Below, piece by piece: positions 1 to 13,000 of a stretch of 64,000 bases of DNA. Source of the DNA: Patagioenas fasciata (Eukaryota > Chordata > Aves > Columbiformes > Columbidae); assembly GCF_037038585.1 (NCBI RefSeq), contig NC_092524.1:49251001-49315000 (forward strand). The letters are read 5' to 3'. The notes beneath the pieces are model-generated. The model saw nothing but the letters and a program-made list of their open reading frames with translations. It searched no databases and was not told the DNA's origin. Position numbers and translations under genes: made by a program. Position 1 is the first letter of the stretch; each line of letters opens with the position of its first letter.

Positions 1-969
1 TTCTGTCAAGCTGATTTATATATAACTGTTTGCTACATAGAACAACTTCTTTTTTTTCAGTGTGTCATTGATAGAACCTATCTTTTGGTATGTTAAAATG
101 TAGGATCTGTTAAAACAGAATAATTAATTTTCTTTTAAGACTGACATGTACTTAAAACTAAGGGATATTTTGAAAGACAGAATCAGATAGTTTAACCCAA
201 ATATTAACGTCATTTACTCTAAAAATCAGCACTAGTTAGTTGTATTGCAACTTTATTCACACTTAAAAGCCTTTAACACTAGTTCCAGTGTGACCATCCT
301 CCTAATGATAGTGGATAAACTCCATAGAGCCATTTTCTCATCATGTTCAGTGGATCACTAGCAGTAGAAATTCTACTCATTCTAAATGGTGTGCAAATAA
401 ATATGCCTTAAGCTTGCTGTCTGGTTTTGGTTCTGAGCCACATTACTCCTTACATCCTTCCACTGTATCACTGCAGTTATTTTTTTCCTCAGCAATATCA
501 AAGCATCAGTGGCTCTGATCATATGTTTCCCTCTAGAGAAATTGCAACAGTTGTTGCAGTGATGGCCCAAGAACCATCTTTGTCTCATTCTTTCCTTTTT
601 AATTCTTCAGTATAGAGAAATATGCCAATTTGCCCAAAGGCTAGATCCCTCTAGAGAACTCCAGGGCGATCTTAAGTGGGGAAAAGGGAAGAACTATGAT
701 TCTGAAATATGAAATATGGATATTTGCTTTTTATTATTAACAGCACTCTTGTGGGTTTTTTTATTTATCTGTATTCTGCTGTACAGTGTGCATCTAAGGC
801 ATCAGTCAAAACCAAAATCCTGTTAAAAGTTCCTCCCTCAGACACTGTCCATGTGTTTGGCAGTTGGATGAGAAAAAGAATGAAAGAAAAAATAAAGTGG
901 CATGATGAGCCCTAGCCATGGCTTGACAAGGTCTGAGATTCATTTCTTTTTCTGTTTGCTGATGTTTAG

Positions 970-1044
970 CTACATCTCCATAGATGAAACACTTCAGAGT
1001 CTGGAGGCCCATTCCTTCAACAGTTTAAGTAAAGTCACTCATAT
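970..1044 (+). CDS. TSHR: TSHR exon 3 (LRR)
   Basis: Acceptor tttag precedes 970 and donor gtaagt follows 1044. The 75 bp encode one LRR with the core [16 protein letters not shown] and end THI, close to the human repeat. The exon is of the 2-1 split-codon type shared by all TSHR LRR exons: a final AT joins the T that opens the next exon. It is too short for a simple ORF search. The human N-L-S glycosylation sequon in this repeat reads N-S-L here, so it is not a sequon. Confidence 0.93.
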
Positions 1045-4000
1045 GTAAGTACTATAATCAAATAAATGAATACTGTGATGAAATAAATTTGGAGATGTGT
1101 GGAAATAACATACATGTTCATGTTTGAGCTGTCATTCTTGTCTCTTTTGTAGCTAAATATTCCTTTTCTCATTTCCTTTCTTCATAATGTGAAGTCAGTC
1201 TCTCATTTGACTTGTGGTTTTTTCCCTACATCTTTTCAGTTCCCTTGCTCTTCTATGTCCTCCCACAGAAGTGTAAGAAACTGGGAAGATATGTGGGACT
1301 ACATTATGAGCTTAAAGGCAAGCTGAAATGAGCTGGCAACTAAGAATTACTTTTGTCGCATTACTGAAGGCAAGTGTAAAACAGCAGTATAAGCACCAGA
1401 AATAAAATCGGAAGGACCAAAGCACAGAGAAAAATGGCACTTGCTGTAGCCATGAAGAATAACAAGTAATAATTCTGGAAATGCACCAGTAAAATGAAGA
1501 GTGTTTATCTGGTTATTAAGTGGAACAGTAATGTTATGGACAAAGGCTTCTGGGAAGTGTTTTTATACATTTTCGTTCTGACTGTTCCTCCTCAAATGAT
1601 GCATTAGGGCAGGTACCAAAGTGGTAAGATACCTGCACCCAGCTGCATCATCTCTCTTTAAGCATAGGTCGTATTTTTATGAACCTGTGCCTGTCGAGTG
1701 CTGAGCAACTTCTACAAACTAAGGATACTCATCACCCACTGTATTATAATGGACCAGGTCTAATTTTGGCTGTAATTAATGACAAAATTCCCATTCTATG
1801 AAGATGAAAATCAGGGCCAAGACTTTGTGAGGTTTTTTTCCCCCAATTGTGTTAAATTAGTTTCACAGCTGTTTCTTGTCCATTCTTCCTGTCCTTACCT
1901 TTTTTAAGTGTGTCTGAGAGACAAACTTAACATATTTACAAATTCAGAGCTGTCTCTCCCATATGGTGGCGTATTTATTTTTTCTGGATATAACTGAGTC
2001 TGATTAGTAGTCAACATCACTGTGTAGTTGTCTTACCAATAGAGTTGCAGCTTGGTAGTGTTTAACTAAATAAAAAGCTTTCACAGTTAGGTCATTGTTT
2101 CTCAGGAAAAGATTCCTGTGGAAGGAACCCCAGAAAAAAAAATCACTCTTTCTTTTCCCCTTCTCTGTGCCTCTGCTCACTCTCCTCTGATCTCCCCCTA
2201 CTGCCTTCTCCTCCTCACTCCAAAAGCTCTCTCCTCTTATGCAGCCACATGAAAAATCCTCTCAGCATTTGGGAACAGAGCCAAAGGATATGGTTCAAGT
2301 GACTTGCCCTCGTGTATGCAACGTCATTTGGGCAGCTGGTGGGGCACTGCTCTCCATCTCTGCAGTGAGCTGGAGCCAAGGGCTGGGACTGCTCCACCAG
2401 CCTTCAGGCCAGGGCTGCACTTCTCCTCTTGGACAGCTCGTGGAGCCAGGTCGGGGGATACGGTGCTGCAGAAAGGAGAGGTGATTTTATAGAAATATCC
2501 GAGAAGCAACTGGAGAGTGGCACTGAAGAGACTGTTGGGTACTGTTGTATACTTGCAGTGAATTTCAGGGCACTGGGACAAGTGCAGAAAAATCTTGTTA
2601 AAAACTGCACCCTGGAGGTAGGGAATAGACTGTTGGGAGCCTGAGCCAGTTTTCTAGTGCTGGAGGTGCAAAGGCTTGACAGGCGCATGCAGATGAAATA
2701 ACGTGGATACTTTGGCTGTAGGAGATCAAAACATGGAAGTACATATGCAAGTGAGAGAAGCCCAGGAAACTATGGGCAAAGTAAGTTTAAGAAGGTAGAG
2801 AGGGATCCCAATTTATTACAAAAAAAAAAAAAAAAGCTAATTTAAAACATTTCAGAACTGCTGACCTGGATACCTTTAGTCTTTGTAAGTATCTCAGCAT
2901 AATGTGATTATATTGAGACACTATGGCCAAATTTGGAATTTCGGGATTCTGGTCTTGAACAAATTCAAGGATATGTCAATATTGCAAGTGAGGTGTGAAA
3001 TACATATCTGGCAAATGAATTTTAGAAGCCATTTACATATGTAAATATTTTTGCTTTTTTCAAATGTTACCAAATACATGTTGGATGTTAAGTAGCTTAG
3101 TAACTTTTCTAGAAGTTGTCTGGTGAATTATGTCTCACTAATTAATTCATCAGACTAAAATTTGAATAGTTCTTAGTATTAGTTTCATTTTTAGATTCAT
3201 TTGGATTTGGAACTAAATATTTATATCTCTGTAATAAAACATAAAACCACAGTTATTTATAAGTATTGACACGATTTTATGCCATTGAGTGACTTTCTCT
3301 ACACATCTGTTCTTGATCTGTGAACATTTTTTAAAGTATTTTCTTTAAAAAGCAAAACTGAGTTGTTGTTCATGGACGGTCAGGCCGTGATTTGCTTGTG
3401 AACCTAGCACATTTTTAATTACTAGTCTGAGTTCCAGGAATAAAATTTAAAACATTGATTGTCTTTAAAGCACAAATAAGCCAATACTTAATTGGTTTAC
3501 GTACTTTTAAAAATAAAGCAGTTTGTAAAGTAACTTTAAATAATTTCGTAAATATTCCACAAATATTTTATCTTGCAGGTAGGTAACAGCCTCTGTCTTT
3601 CTTGTGAGTATCTCTAAGTAATTTTAGTTGAGACTGCAAAGTGAAATGTTTGTGCAGGGCACCTTTTGCCTCTCTGCATCAATGGTCAACAAAGATGCCT
3701 GTTAGCCATCTTAGAGTTTTTTATATCTCTAAAGCACTTAATTCCCTGAAGGACTCAGAACTATTACATTGCTGTTGGATGTCAAATTTAAGCACTGTGT
3801 GCTAAGACTAAACTGTATTTATAGAGTGTATCAAAGTTCCATTTCAGAAGTCACGTAAAATCATCTCTCATAGACAATTAGATACTTGGGAACCAACCTA
3901 CTACACGTTTCTAAATATACACTTTGGCATTTTAGACAGCTAAAACTACTAATAGCTTTCCAAGAGCTGCTTTTCAAAGGAACCTTAACTTTCTAAATCA

Positions 4001-7000
4001 GCAATTTTCAACCTTTTCAATTCACCAATTCAGAAAACCTCACCGATAAAAGTGCGAGCCTTGTCTAGTGAATCTACCAATAATCAATTTGCTTTTCTTA
4101 ATTTTTTTGATCCTTTGGAAGTAATCCTTACACCACAGCAGTGTTTTGACCACAACTTGAAAATTATTATCCTATAACAGTTAGGCACCTTTGAGTGTAT
4201 TACATATGACTAATGTAAAAGAAATTGTGAAATCCAGTGCATGTATTGACTATCCTGTTAACTGATGAGATCAGACCTATTCAAATATCTTTTCGCCTTG
4301 TGGGCTTAACTTCATAGGCTCCAATATTGATGGAGCTATAAATATCCTTTAAATCTGTGATTTTAGGGGGAGAATTCCTTCCACTACCCTGAGATGAATT
4401 ATGTTTGAGTGTGCAGAACAGGAACAGCAGCACAGTTCATGAATGGAACTGAATTTGAAGATTTTTCTCTTTTTCATGTGTATGAAATTAGAAGCCACAT
4501 ATTCAGCCAATCAAGTGCAAGAGGGACATTTGACTGGACTAGTAGGGAAAACTGGATTTTTCTCCTAATTTTTCTCTTACGCATAGCATTCGCTTTGGTC
4601 AAATCACCTTTTATCTGTTTATACCTCTCTCATCTATGTTGACTAGAGACTTCTGAGCAATTGTCTGTCTGCTGCTGATTTCTGTAGAGCCAACCACAAT
4701 GGGCCCTTTTGTTCCTCTGGGGCTTTAAGAAACCTCTGTAATACAAAGTGTAGGATGAAATGAAAATATAAATACAGTAGACATTTTAACGCATATATAT
4801 TTCCTAATTCCAACATTATCAGTTCAAGGAAATTGAACAGCAGGGACATAAACATTTCCCCAACATTCAGTTGAATCATATTGATTTCCTCACATTATTT
4901 AAGCTTTTCTCTGATTATTGTGCCAACTGCCTCATCTAGCAGTTTTAGAACTTGTTCCCAGATTAATTAGTTTTTCATTGGGCTTTGTTAAACAGCACAT
5001 GCCCTCTTTTGGCCCAGTTAATAAACCAAAATCCGACAGTATCTCATTGGACAGAATCACAGAATGTTAGGGATTGAAAGGGACCTCAAAAGATCATCCA
5101 GTCCAATCCCCCTGCTGGAGCAGGAACACCTAGATGAGATTACACAGGAAGGTGTCCAGGCAGGCTTTGAATGTCTCCAGAGTAGGAGACTCCACAACCC
5201 CCCTGGGGCAGCCTGTTCCAGTGCTCTGTCACCCTCACTGAGAAGAAGTTTCTTCTCAAGTTGAAGTGGAACCTCTTGTGTTCCAGTTTGAACCCACTAC
5301 CCCTTGTTCTATCATTAGTTGTCACCGAGAAGGGCCTGGCTCCATCCTCCTGACACTCACCCTTTATATATCTGTAAACACTCATGAAGTCACCCCTCAG
5401 TCTCCTCTTCTCCAGGCTAAAGAGACCCAGCTCCCTCAGCCTTTCCTCATAAGGGAGATGCTCCACTCCCTTAATCATGTTCGTTGCTCTGCGCTGGACC
5501 CTCTCCAGCAGTTCCCTGTCCTACTTGAACTGAGGGGCCCAGAACTGGACACAATATGCCAGGTGTGGTCTCACTAGGGCAGAGTAGAGGGGAAGGAGAA
5601 CCTCTCTCAACCTATGAACCACCCCCTTTCTAATCCACCCCAGGATGCCATTGGCCTTCCTGGCCACAAGGGCACAGTGCTGGCTTCCTGTCCACCAGGA
5701 CCCCCAGGTCCCTTTCCCCTACACTGCTCTCTAATAGGTCATTCCCCAACCTATACTGGAACCTGGGGTTGCTCCTACCCAGATGCAAGACTCTACACTT
5801 CCATTATTTTGTCCTTCCAATTTTAGTACCACCTGTAGATTTTGAATTCTTTTAGTACCCTCATCCAAATCCTTTACACAGAACATTAGGAATAGCAACA
5901 AGTCAAAACCTGATGACTCTTATGGTACTCCAGTGGATTATCCATTTCCAGAGTGAAGGTTGATCTGAAGGCTGTCTTTCTGTGGAATACATTTCATTCA
6001 CAACGAAGGAATATTTGGCCAGGAAGCGCATGAGTCCAGCATTTTAAATGTAGTCAGTGGTGGAAAAAAAACATGTCAGTTAAAGTTTATGGAGCAAATT
6101 CCACTGTGAGGAGTACCATAGCTACCTAACTAATAAAATAATTTGGAGAAACAAGAGACTGACACTGAGATTTATTTTAAATACAGAAACAGTGTTGTTC
6201 AAAGTAGCTAACAGACATGAATATTTGAATACAGCTCTGTAGTAGCTATACTACTGCTGTTAATTACATTAGTTTAACATGCAAGTAAAAGGTAAATCCT
6301 TGTCTCCTGCAGTGTTGGAGCAGAGTAAAAACCGAAGACTTGAAAGGTGGAGCAGAACTGTTTAGTCAGTTAATAGTATCCAGAGAAGCTGAAGCCTTGT
6401 ACCTGTATCTACTGTCTTAGGTCTCTTTTCCCACTTTTATTTCTGAGGCAACTTGGCTGGGTTGATTTTATACTGTAAGTCATTCCACTGGCAGAGGTAT
6501 CCTTAAACCCTAATTTCCTGCACCACTATGTCATCTATAGCTGTCGTCTTCATCAAATTTCTCTATGTGTTGCAAGAAGTGCTTCCCTCAGCCAACTCCT
6601 CTACAGCTAGGCTCAGGAGGAAGAATGACACCATTCCTTCTATATGGTTTCTACATTAAGGCTGAGAGTTGTGCCAGCAGAGTTTTAAGACCAGTTGTAA
6701 GGAATTAAGTGTATGTTACATTTTGCAACAGTATAAAGCAAAGAGATACACTATCCTCTATACCCTTGGAGGTGGTTATATAGTGAATGATGTGACCATT
6801 TCGAGACTCAGAATGCACTTAAATTAAGTCACCTTAGCCATCTTTTGGATCCACTGATGAGTTCTGTAAAAGAGACAGGAGAAGTGGTGCAAAATACTGT
6901 TAGAGACATTAAGGAAGTAATGAAAAAGGACATAAAATAACCAAAATATATGGCTGTAAATTCATGGGATTATTCTACATCAATACTGAAATTTATGCTT

Positions 7001-10000
7001 AACTTTTCTTTTTACTCAACATTGCAGACACAAAACTCTCACTGTGTTCAAAGAAGCCACTACCACAGGCTGTTGCTTTGATCTTAGGCCCACACAAAGG
7101 AACCACAATCAAATCTCAGGTGCTTCTTCCTACCTTGCTTAACAAACCAGTCTCCAGGACTGCACCCATCCAGAAGAATGATTGCTCAGAATGCATTGCT
7201 GGCCAATACAAAAGCTCATTGGATGAATTAGGTCCATGAAATTCCATTTTAACACGGCTCATTTCCGTTACGATAACTAAGTATTAATGATCAATATGGT
7301 AACATTCCTCCTTTTTTACAGTGAAATTCGAAATCTTAGAAACTTGGATTACATAGATCCAGATGCCTTTAAGAATCTCCCACTTTTGAAATACCTGTAA
7401 GTATTTAGCACCTGTAACAAGTTGGCACTTAAGCCCCACAAATGTCTCTTCATACCATAGCAGGTTTTTTTCCTTTGTATTTCATTTTGGAACTGCTTGT
7501 AATGTTTTGCCCTGTTGCTTTAATTTAATGTCAGAAAGCCAGCCAGGGTAGGGGTTGGAAATTTGACAGCTTTTGCAAGAAAGGAATACACATTCACAAA
7601 TTCAATAGTGATTTTGCTATTCTTCTTATCCATTAAGTGTCTGGAACACACTAATATTTTCTTGGAAAAATTCCACAGCTAGCTTTCTTCTTATGAAGTG
7701 CTGTCTTGCTATATTTTTGTAGGGAATAGTGGGAAGAAGAGACAACAGAAATATACACAACTTTTATATTTAGTAGATATTTACACAGGGTTTTAAAGCA
7801 TACCTGTCAGCTAATTGTGACAAGTCCATCTATAGGCACCTGATTTCACATGACCTTTATGGCAGAAAGAAATCCTGAAGAATTCTCCATATCCCCACGA
7901 AGTTTCTAAAGAGTGACACAGAGCAACCAAACAATGAAATTCCAAACTTATGGCACAGGAAAGAGAAATGAAAAAGATAATAACTTCTGTGATTTTAAGC
8001 AATGTTTGGAAGACTCTAGAAAAGGCTGTGTCTGTGCATGGTGGAGTAGCAGCAAGGAGGAAAGATTTTTTCAGATTTTTTTCTATAGATCTGAAAGTAA
8101 GAAAAATAGTCAAAATAATTTCATTTCAGGAGAATAGTTTTAAAAATTGAGAACTATATTTTCCTAAGTTATTTCCACTCTACAGGAGTTCAGAAATAAG
8201 GGGCATTAACTGTATTCATGTTTGAGGACAGTTTGTCTTTTTAAAGCTATTTGAACAGTTCTTAGTCTCAGTGAAAGACAGAGGATTTGGGGGTCCAGAC
8301 TATTGCCTGAAGTAGTCTTAATATCTCAAGTGAATCCAGCATTCTAGGTTTTTTTCCTCCCTATGCACCTCACAGGCTGCTTCCCTCTGCGGATCTCCTT
8401 AGTTGTCTTATTGTTCTGTCTTCCCATCTTCTTCAATTGCTCTTGCATCCTTATATTTTGGACAGTTGATTATAAGTCAGTTGATTGTCGATACAGAGGA
8501 TAAAAAAACTGTTCTGTACTGTTGAATGCTTTAAATACATTTTGCTGTTGTTGTTGTTCAGTGATTCAGTACAAGTAATTCTTTCTGTTTCTCTTTCAGT
8601 GGTATTTTTAATACCGGACTCAAAGCTTTTCCAGACCTCACAAAAATCTACTCATCCGATGTGAACTTTTTACTGCAAGTATCAGTCCTCACAGATGGTC
8701 TGCCATCCTCAGACACCAAAAAACCCTATAATAGAGGTTTCTGTTTTAGAGAAAAATATCAAATAAGTCTGACAAAGCACTTTTCCTCAAGCTAAATTTC
8801 ACTGATTGTTAGTACCAAATCTGGAAAATGTCAGGTTACCTAGCACTATACCTTTGACCTAGATGAGCGACATGGAGACATTAACACATTTCTCTTGAAT
8901 TAGCCAAAGCACAATACACAGCTTCTCCAGGCCTTTTGCTTTTATTTTGTGTTTGTAATGGCTGTGCACTACCTAAATTAGTCTGAGATCAGAATAGTGT
9001 GACACACAGGACCTGATCTGACATACAGCCTGCTAACACAAAGTCATCCTGTCAACATTCTTCTAACAAATTTTGCTTGACATGGTGACCTCATATTGCA
9101 AATCTTCTGATACTGCTCTTCATTGAGCTCCCACATTGTTGAATCATAACTTCCACTGGCTATCTGCCTTCTTTCTTCTGAGCTTACCCTGAGCACAGGA
9201 GACCCAAGAGCAGGAGAACTAGGTAGGCTTGAGAGCAATTGTTTATCATTACACCTCAGTGTTGGCTGAGCTCACATTTTAAGGAAGATTTTGGTGAAGA
9301 CTTATTTTTATCCAAAATATGTTGCTTCATACAACTAATGTTTTAATAAAGAAAACAGAAAATGAGCTTAAATAGCAAAATCCTGAAGCTGAGAAATAAA
9401 GTAGAGCTTTTAAGTCACTAGATCAGCACCCTGCTTTCATGACCACCTTAGTAGTGGGGTCAGTTCAGACTGGCACAGCATGTCTTTAAAAAAGAAGAGT
9501 ACCATTCTCCCTTCTGTTACTTACCCTCTTTTCATAGCAGTTGAATTAGATGCATACTCTTCTAGATTGACAGCATAAGCTTCTGTGAACACACACTTTT
9601 GCTAAATACCTTTGTCCAACCTTACTTATAGAGTCACATTTCAAGTACAAGTCCATAGTCACACTGAAAGACCAAAGGACCAGGATTGACAATTGCCTAC
9701 TTTTAAGCTAGACTTCCTAGGTGGAGCCATCTCTCATTAACTATGGTCCTCAGCTGGAAAGAATTTTCCTACTAGCAAGCTTTGCTAATGTAGTTGGGTT
9801 TGTACACATGAGGCACTCCTACATAACACTAAAACCTTCCTGCTTTCTCATATCTTAAAACCCATTTACTTTAACTGCTTTAAAGACATTCCCCTCCCCC
9901 CTCGTTTTTTCCAGTATAACTTGAAGCAATTGCAAAACAAGTTCTTGCAGAAAAAGAATGGGAACACAAATGGGGAGTGGGGGATCTCCCACTATTATCC

Positions 10001-13000
10001 TTAAAGGTATTTCAGAAACAAAGATTTCTGTTGTGGAAAAAAAGCAAGTGTTCCGTGGTATTCAGAAAGCAAAGATGAGATCCATCTTCATGCCCTAACC
10101 TGCAATTTAAGTTCAAATTCTGCATTGTAATCAAGCCAAGAGGGGCAGATTTGCAGGCTGACACAGGCAAAAGTATGTTGGTCATTAATTATTCCTAAAG
10201 AGGAGTTATCAATCTCGTAGCAGTGTTCAGCTGGAAGAGGCTTGACTGCTGGACAGTCTGCATAAAAGGCTATTAAAAATTAGTATTAAGCTAGAAAGTG
10301 ACTTACAAAGCCATGATTAATGATCTACCCCAGGTGTTGTTTTAGTGCTGCTAAGGGGCATTTTTAGTCAAGAATGGTCAGTCCCCACTGAATTCATGGT
10401 CTACCATTGGCAAGATGAACCTCAGAGCAACATAGAAAAGCTGGGTGTTTTGCTAAAGAGTCTAGACCTGCAGTGAGCAATGACATCTTCCCTTCCAAGG
10501 ATCTTCTGAGACTAGAGGTAGATCTTGTGCTAACTCATGCTCCATAAGCTGGAGCTGCTATGTTTGCCTTGACTGTAGGCCTCTGAGATTGAAACCTGAG
10601 TCAGCCAGAGCTCTGAGTGGAATACACTTACATCTTTAGTGGTATTAGGGAGTTCCTCGAAGACCAAAAGGGTTTTAGCTTAGATTAAGCTCTACTAGAT
10701 TGTAAATTAAACACTACAATTACTAAGTAGAGAGAAACAAGAATTACACAGGCTAGATAAAACAGAATCAGTTTATACAACTATCTGTGTCCTTGCTTCC
10801 AGCCAATTCAGTCAGTTTCTAAGTGGCAGATAGCGAAACATTATTTTACTTCTACCTCAAAAATTTTTCATAAAGATTACTAACAAAAAATAAACATAGG
10901 TCTTTTATACTAAGGGCTTTTTAAAGAGTAGACTTGTGCTTTCAAGGGAGGTATGTCTAAACATTGCTATTCAATGAAAGAAAGTCTCTTTGTTGCTTTC
11001 ATCAAGAAAAAAAAAAAAATCTGCTCTTAAAGAACGATAGGTTTCTAAATTAGGAATAAGGTATAGCTGGGGAAAAAGCATTGGTTATATCACCAGTGGC
11101 CTCCGAGGTCAAGCAACATACAAATAAACATTTGTTTATCAAAGTGACTCAGTCTGAAAAATGTCAAACCAAAATAACTTGTGGTGGAAACCACCTACTA
11201 GTGGAAACTACTTGAAGTTAAAATGGTTGTAGTACAGTTCAGTGTTAGCATGTATATAACACAGAAAATGAATTAAATTGTTACTGTCACATGGGCATCT
11301 GTTAGGACTTCTTGGCCCATAGACATTATGGTCTGGCCTTATTAGACCACATCTAATCCACATGCTGAAGAAAAATTTGTAGAATATTTTAGTTTCCATA
11401 CCTTAATATAATTAAGGAAAAAGCAGAAAAAAGACAATAAGACACCTTGCTTCGTCCTTTGTTTCTACCAGCTTTGTCCTCTTTCCTTTCTCCAGTTTAG
11501 TGACAGTAAAACTCTTTCGTTTTTATTTGTCCTTTTTGTCCCAGCAGAGTTTTGGTCTGAAAATACATAGTATTACTTAAGACTGCAGAGTGGGAGTAAA
11601 AAGGTATTTAAGAAATGACAGATAGTGAAGTGCTCTTTGGACAGGAGTTGAGAAGAATCTTTAGGTTAGGTCACATAAGTTATTTTACTTGTGTTAGAGG
11701 CAGTTCTTGAAGTGGAATGCCTCTGTCCTGAATAACGTATTGTCTGATGTCTAGCTAGGGAGCTTAGCTAGAGAGCTAAGAGAGCAGGATCTCAACTCTA
11801 AAGTCACTTGGGTTGGCCCAGTTGACAATGCAGCATTATCTACTTTTCCAATTCTCCGGCTTATGAGACGAAAGTCCTGTCTGTGCCGTTAACCACTATA
11901 GCCACCCAGGCTGGCACACCTCACCATGAATATAGAACCCACCTATGTCACCAGCTCACTTCCTGGATGCTGGAACACGCTGGATACTTAATCATCCCAC
12001 ATGTATCTTCTGGCCTTAGATATAACTAAACAAGTGATTCTACACTTTTTTTTTTTTTAATAAGGCATAGAAAAATTAATAATAAAACTGTTCTGGAGAA
12101 GCTCTATTTAGCAGTTGTTCGATTGTGATGTTTTCTCTTCCTTCTCAGTGAAATTGCAGACAATCCTTTCATTACCTCAGTGCCTGCGAATGCTTTCCAT
12201 GGGATCTGTAATGAATCTTTAACTCTGTAAGTTCTTCCAGTTTAAGTCATGAGCCAATTACCTCTCTCAAGCATATGGTAAAATAAGAAAAAAAAAAAAT
12301 CTTGTCCTGCCCTTTAGCAGTTTGTAACAGAGAAACACCATAGACAGGTAATATCCATAATCCAGTTTGCAAAAACCCTTTACTTTGACAGTGATTTGAA
12401 TCAGGCCTGCTGCTTTCCTTTAAACTGGCTTGACCAAAGTGGTTTTGCTTTTGTATGACCCTAATGCCAGCGAATCGCTTTATAGGACAACATCAAAGGA
12501 AAAGGTTTGCAGAGTTCTCCTGTAAAATTAAAGCATGGTTAGAACTGTGTCTAACACTTTGCAACCTAAGTGGCACATACAGTGAAAATTAATGTGTGGC
12601 AAATGTCAGAAGAGGCAAATTGTTAAATAAGGTTCAGTAATTCAAATCATACTCAATGTGAGCCACAAGAAAGGGCTGAGGGGAATGAAAGTTACTGTAA
12701 TGAGTTATGACCTGAACTAGGTGGAAGAGCACTAGAATGCAAAAGAATGAATTCTAAAGAAATTCTTCTTTAAAAAAATAATCCTTTAGCTCTAAGGGAG
12801 CAAAAGAATAAATTCTGAAAATTCAGGAAGGCCTGATATAGTAAAATCACACCTATTTTGCTAGACATTAGTTCATTCCTTTAGCCTTCCTTAATCAGTC
12901 TTAGCAGAACATTGTTTCCTTGATTTTAGTTTGAAGGTGTCAAAGCTATAGTGGAGTGTTTTAGTTTACTTCTATCTTGCTATAAAAAGAAGTAAAAGAT

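Larger units (their letters stand above)
1045..7321 (+). other. TSHR: TSHR intron 3
   Basis: A 6.3-kb GT-AG intron. It holds an antisense CR1 copy (5053-5945), a possible hAT-like remnant (3999-4169), a poly(A) run at 2819-2835, and otherwise AT-rich single-copy-looking sequence. The GC-richer stretch 2170-2690 has several overlapping short ORFs on both strands, but none looks like a protein family I know. Confidence 0.85.

Noticed and set aside
1-969. TSHR exon 2 upstream of exon 3
   Set aside because: I searched for an LRR exon of about 72 bp with splice sites and saw none; it probably lies upstream of the window.
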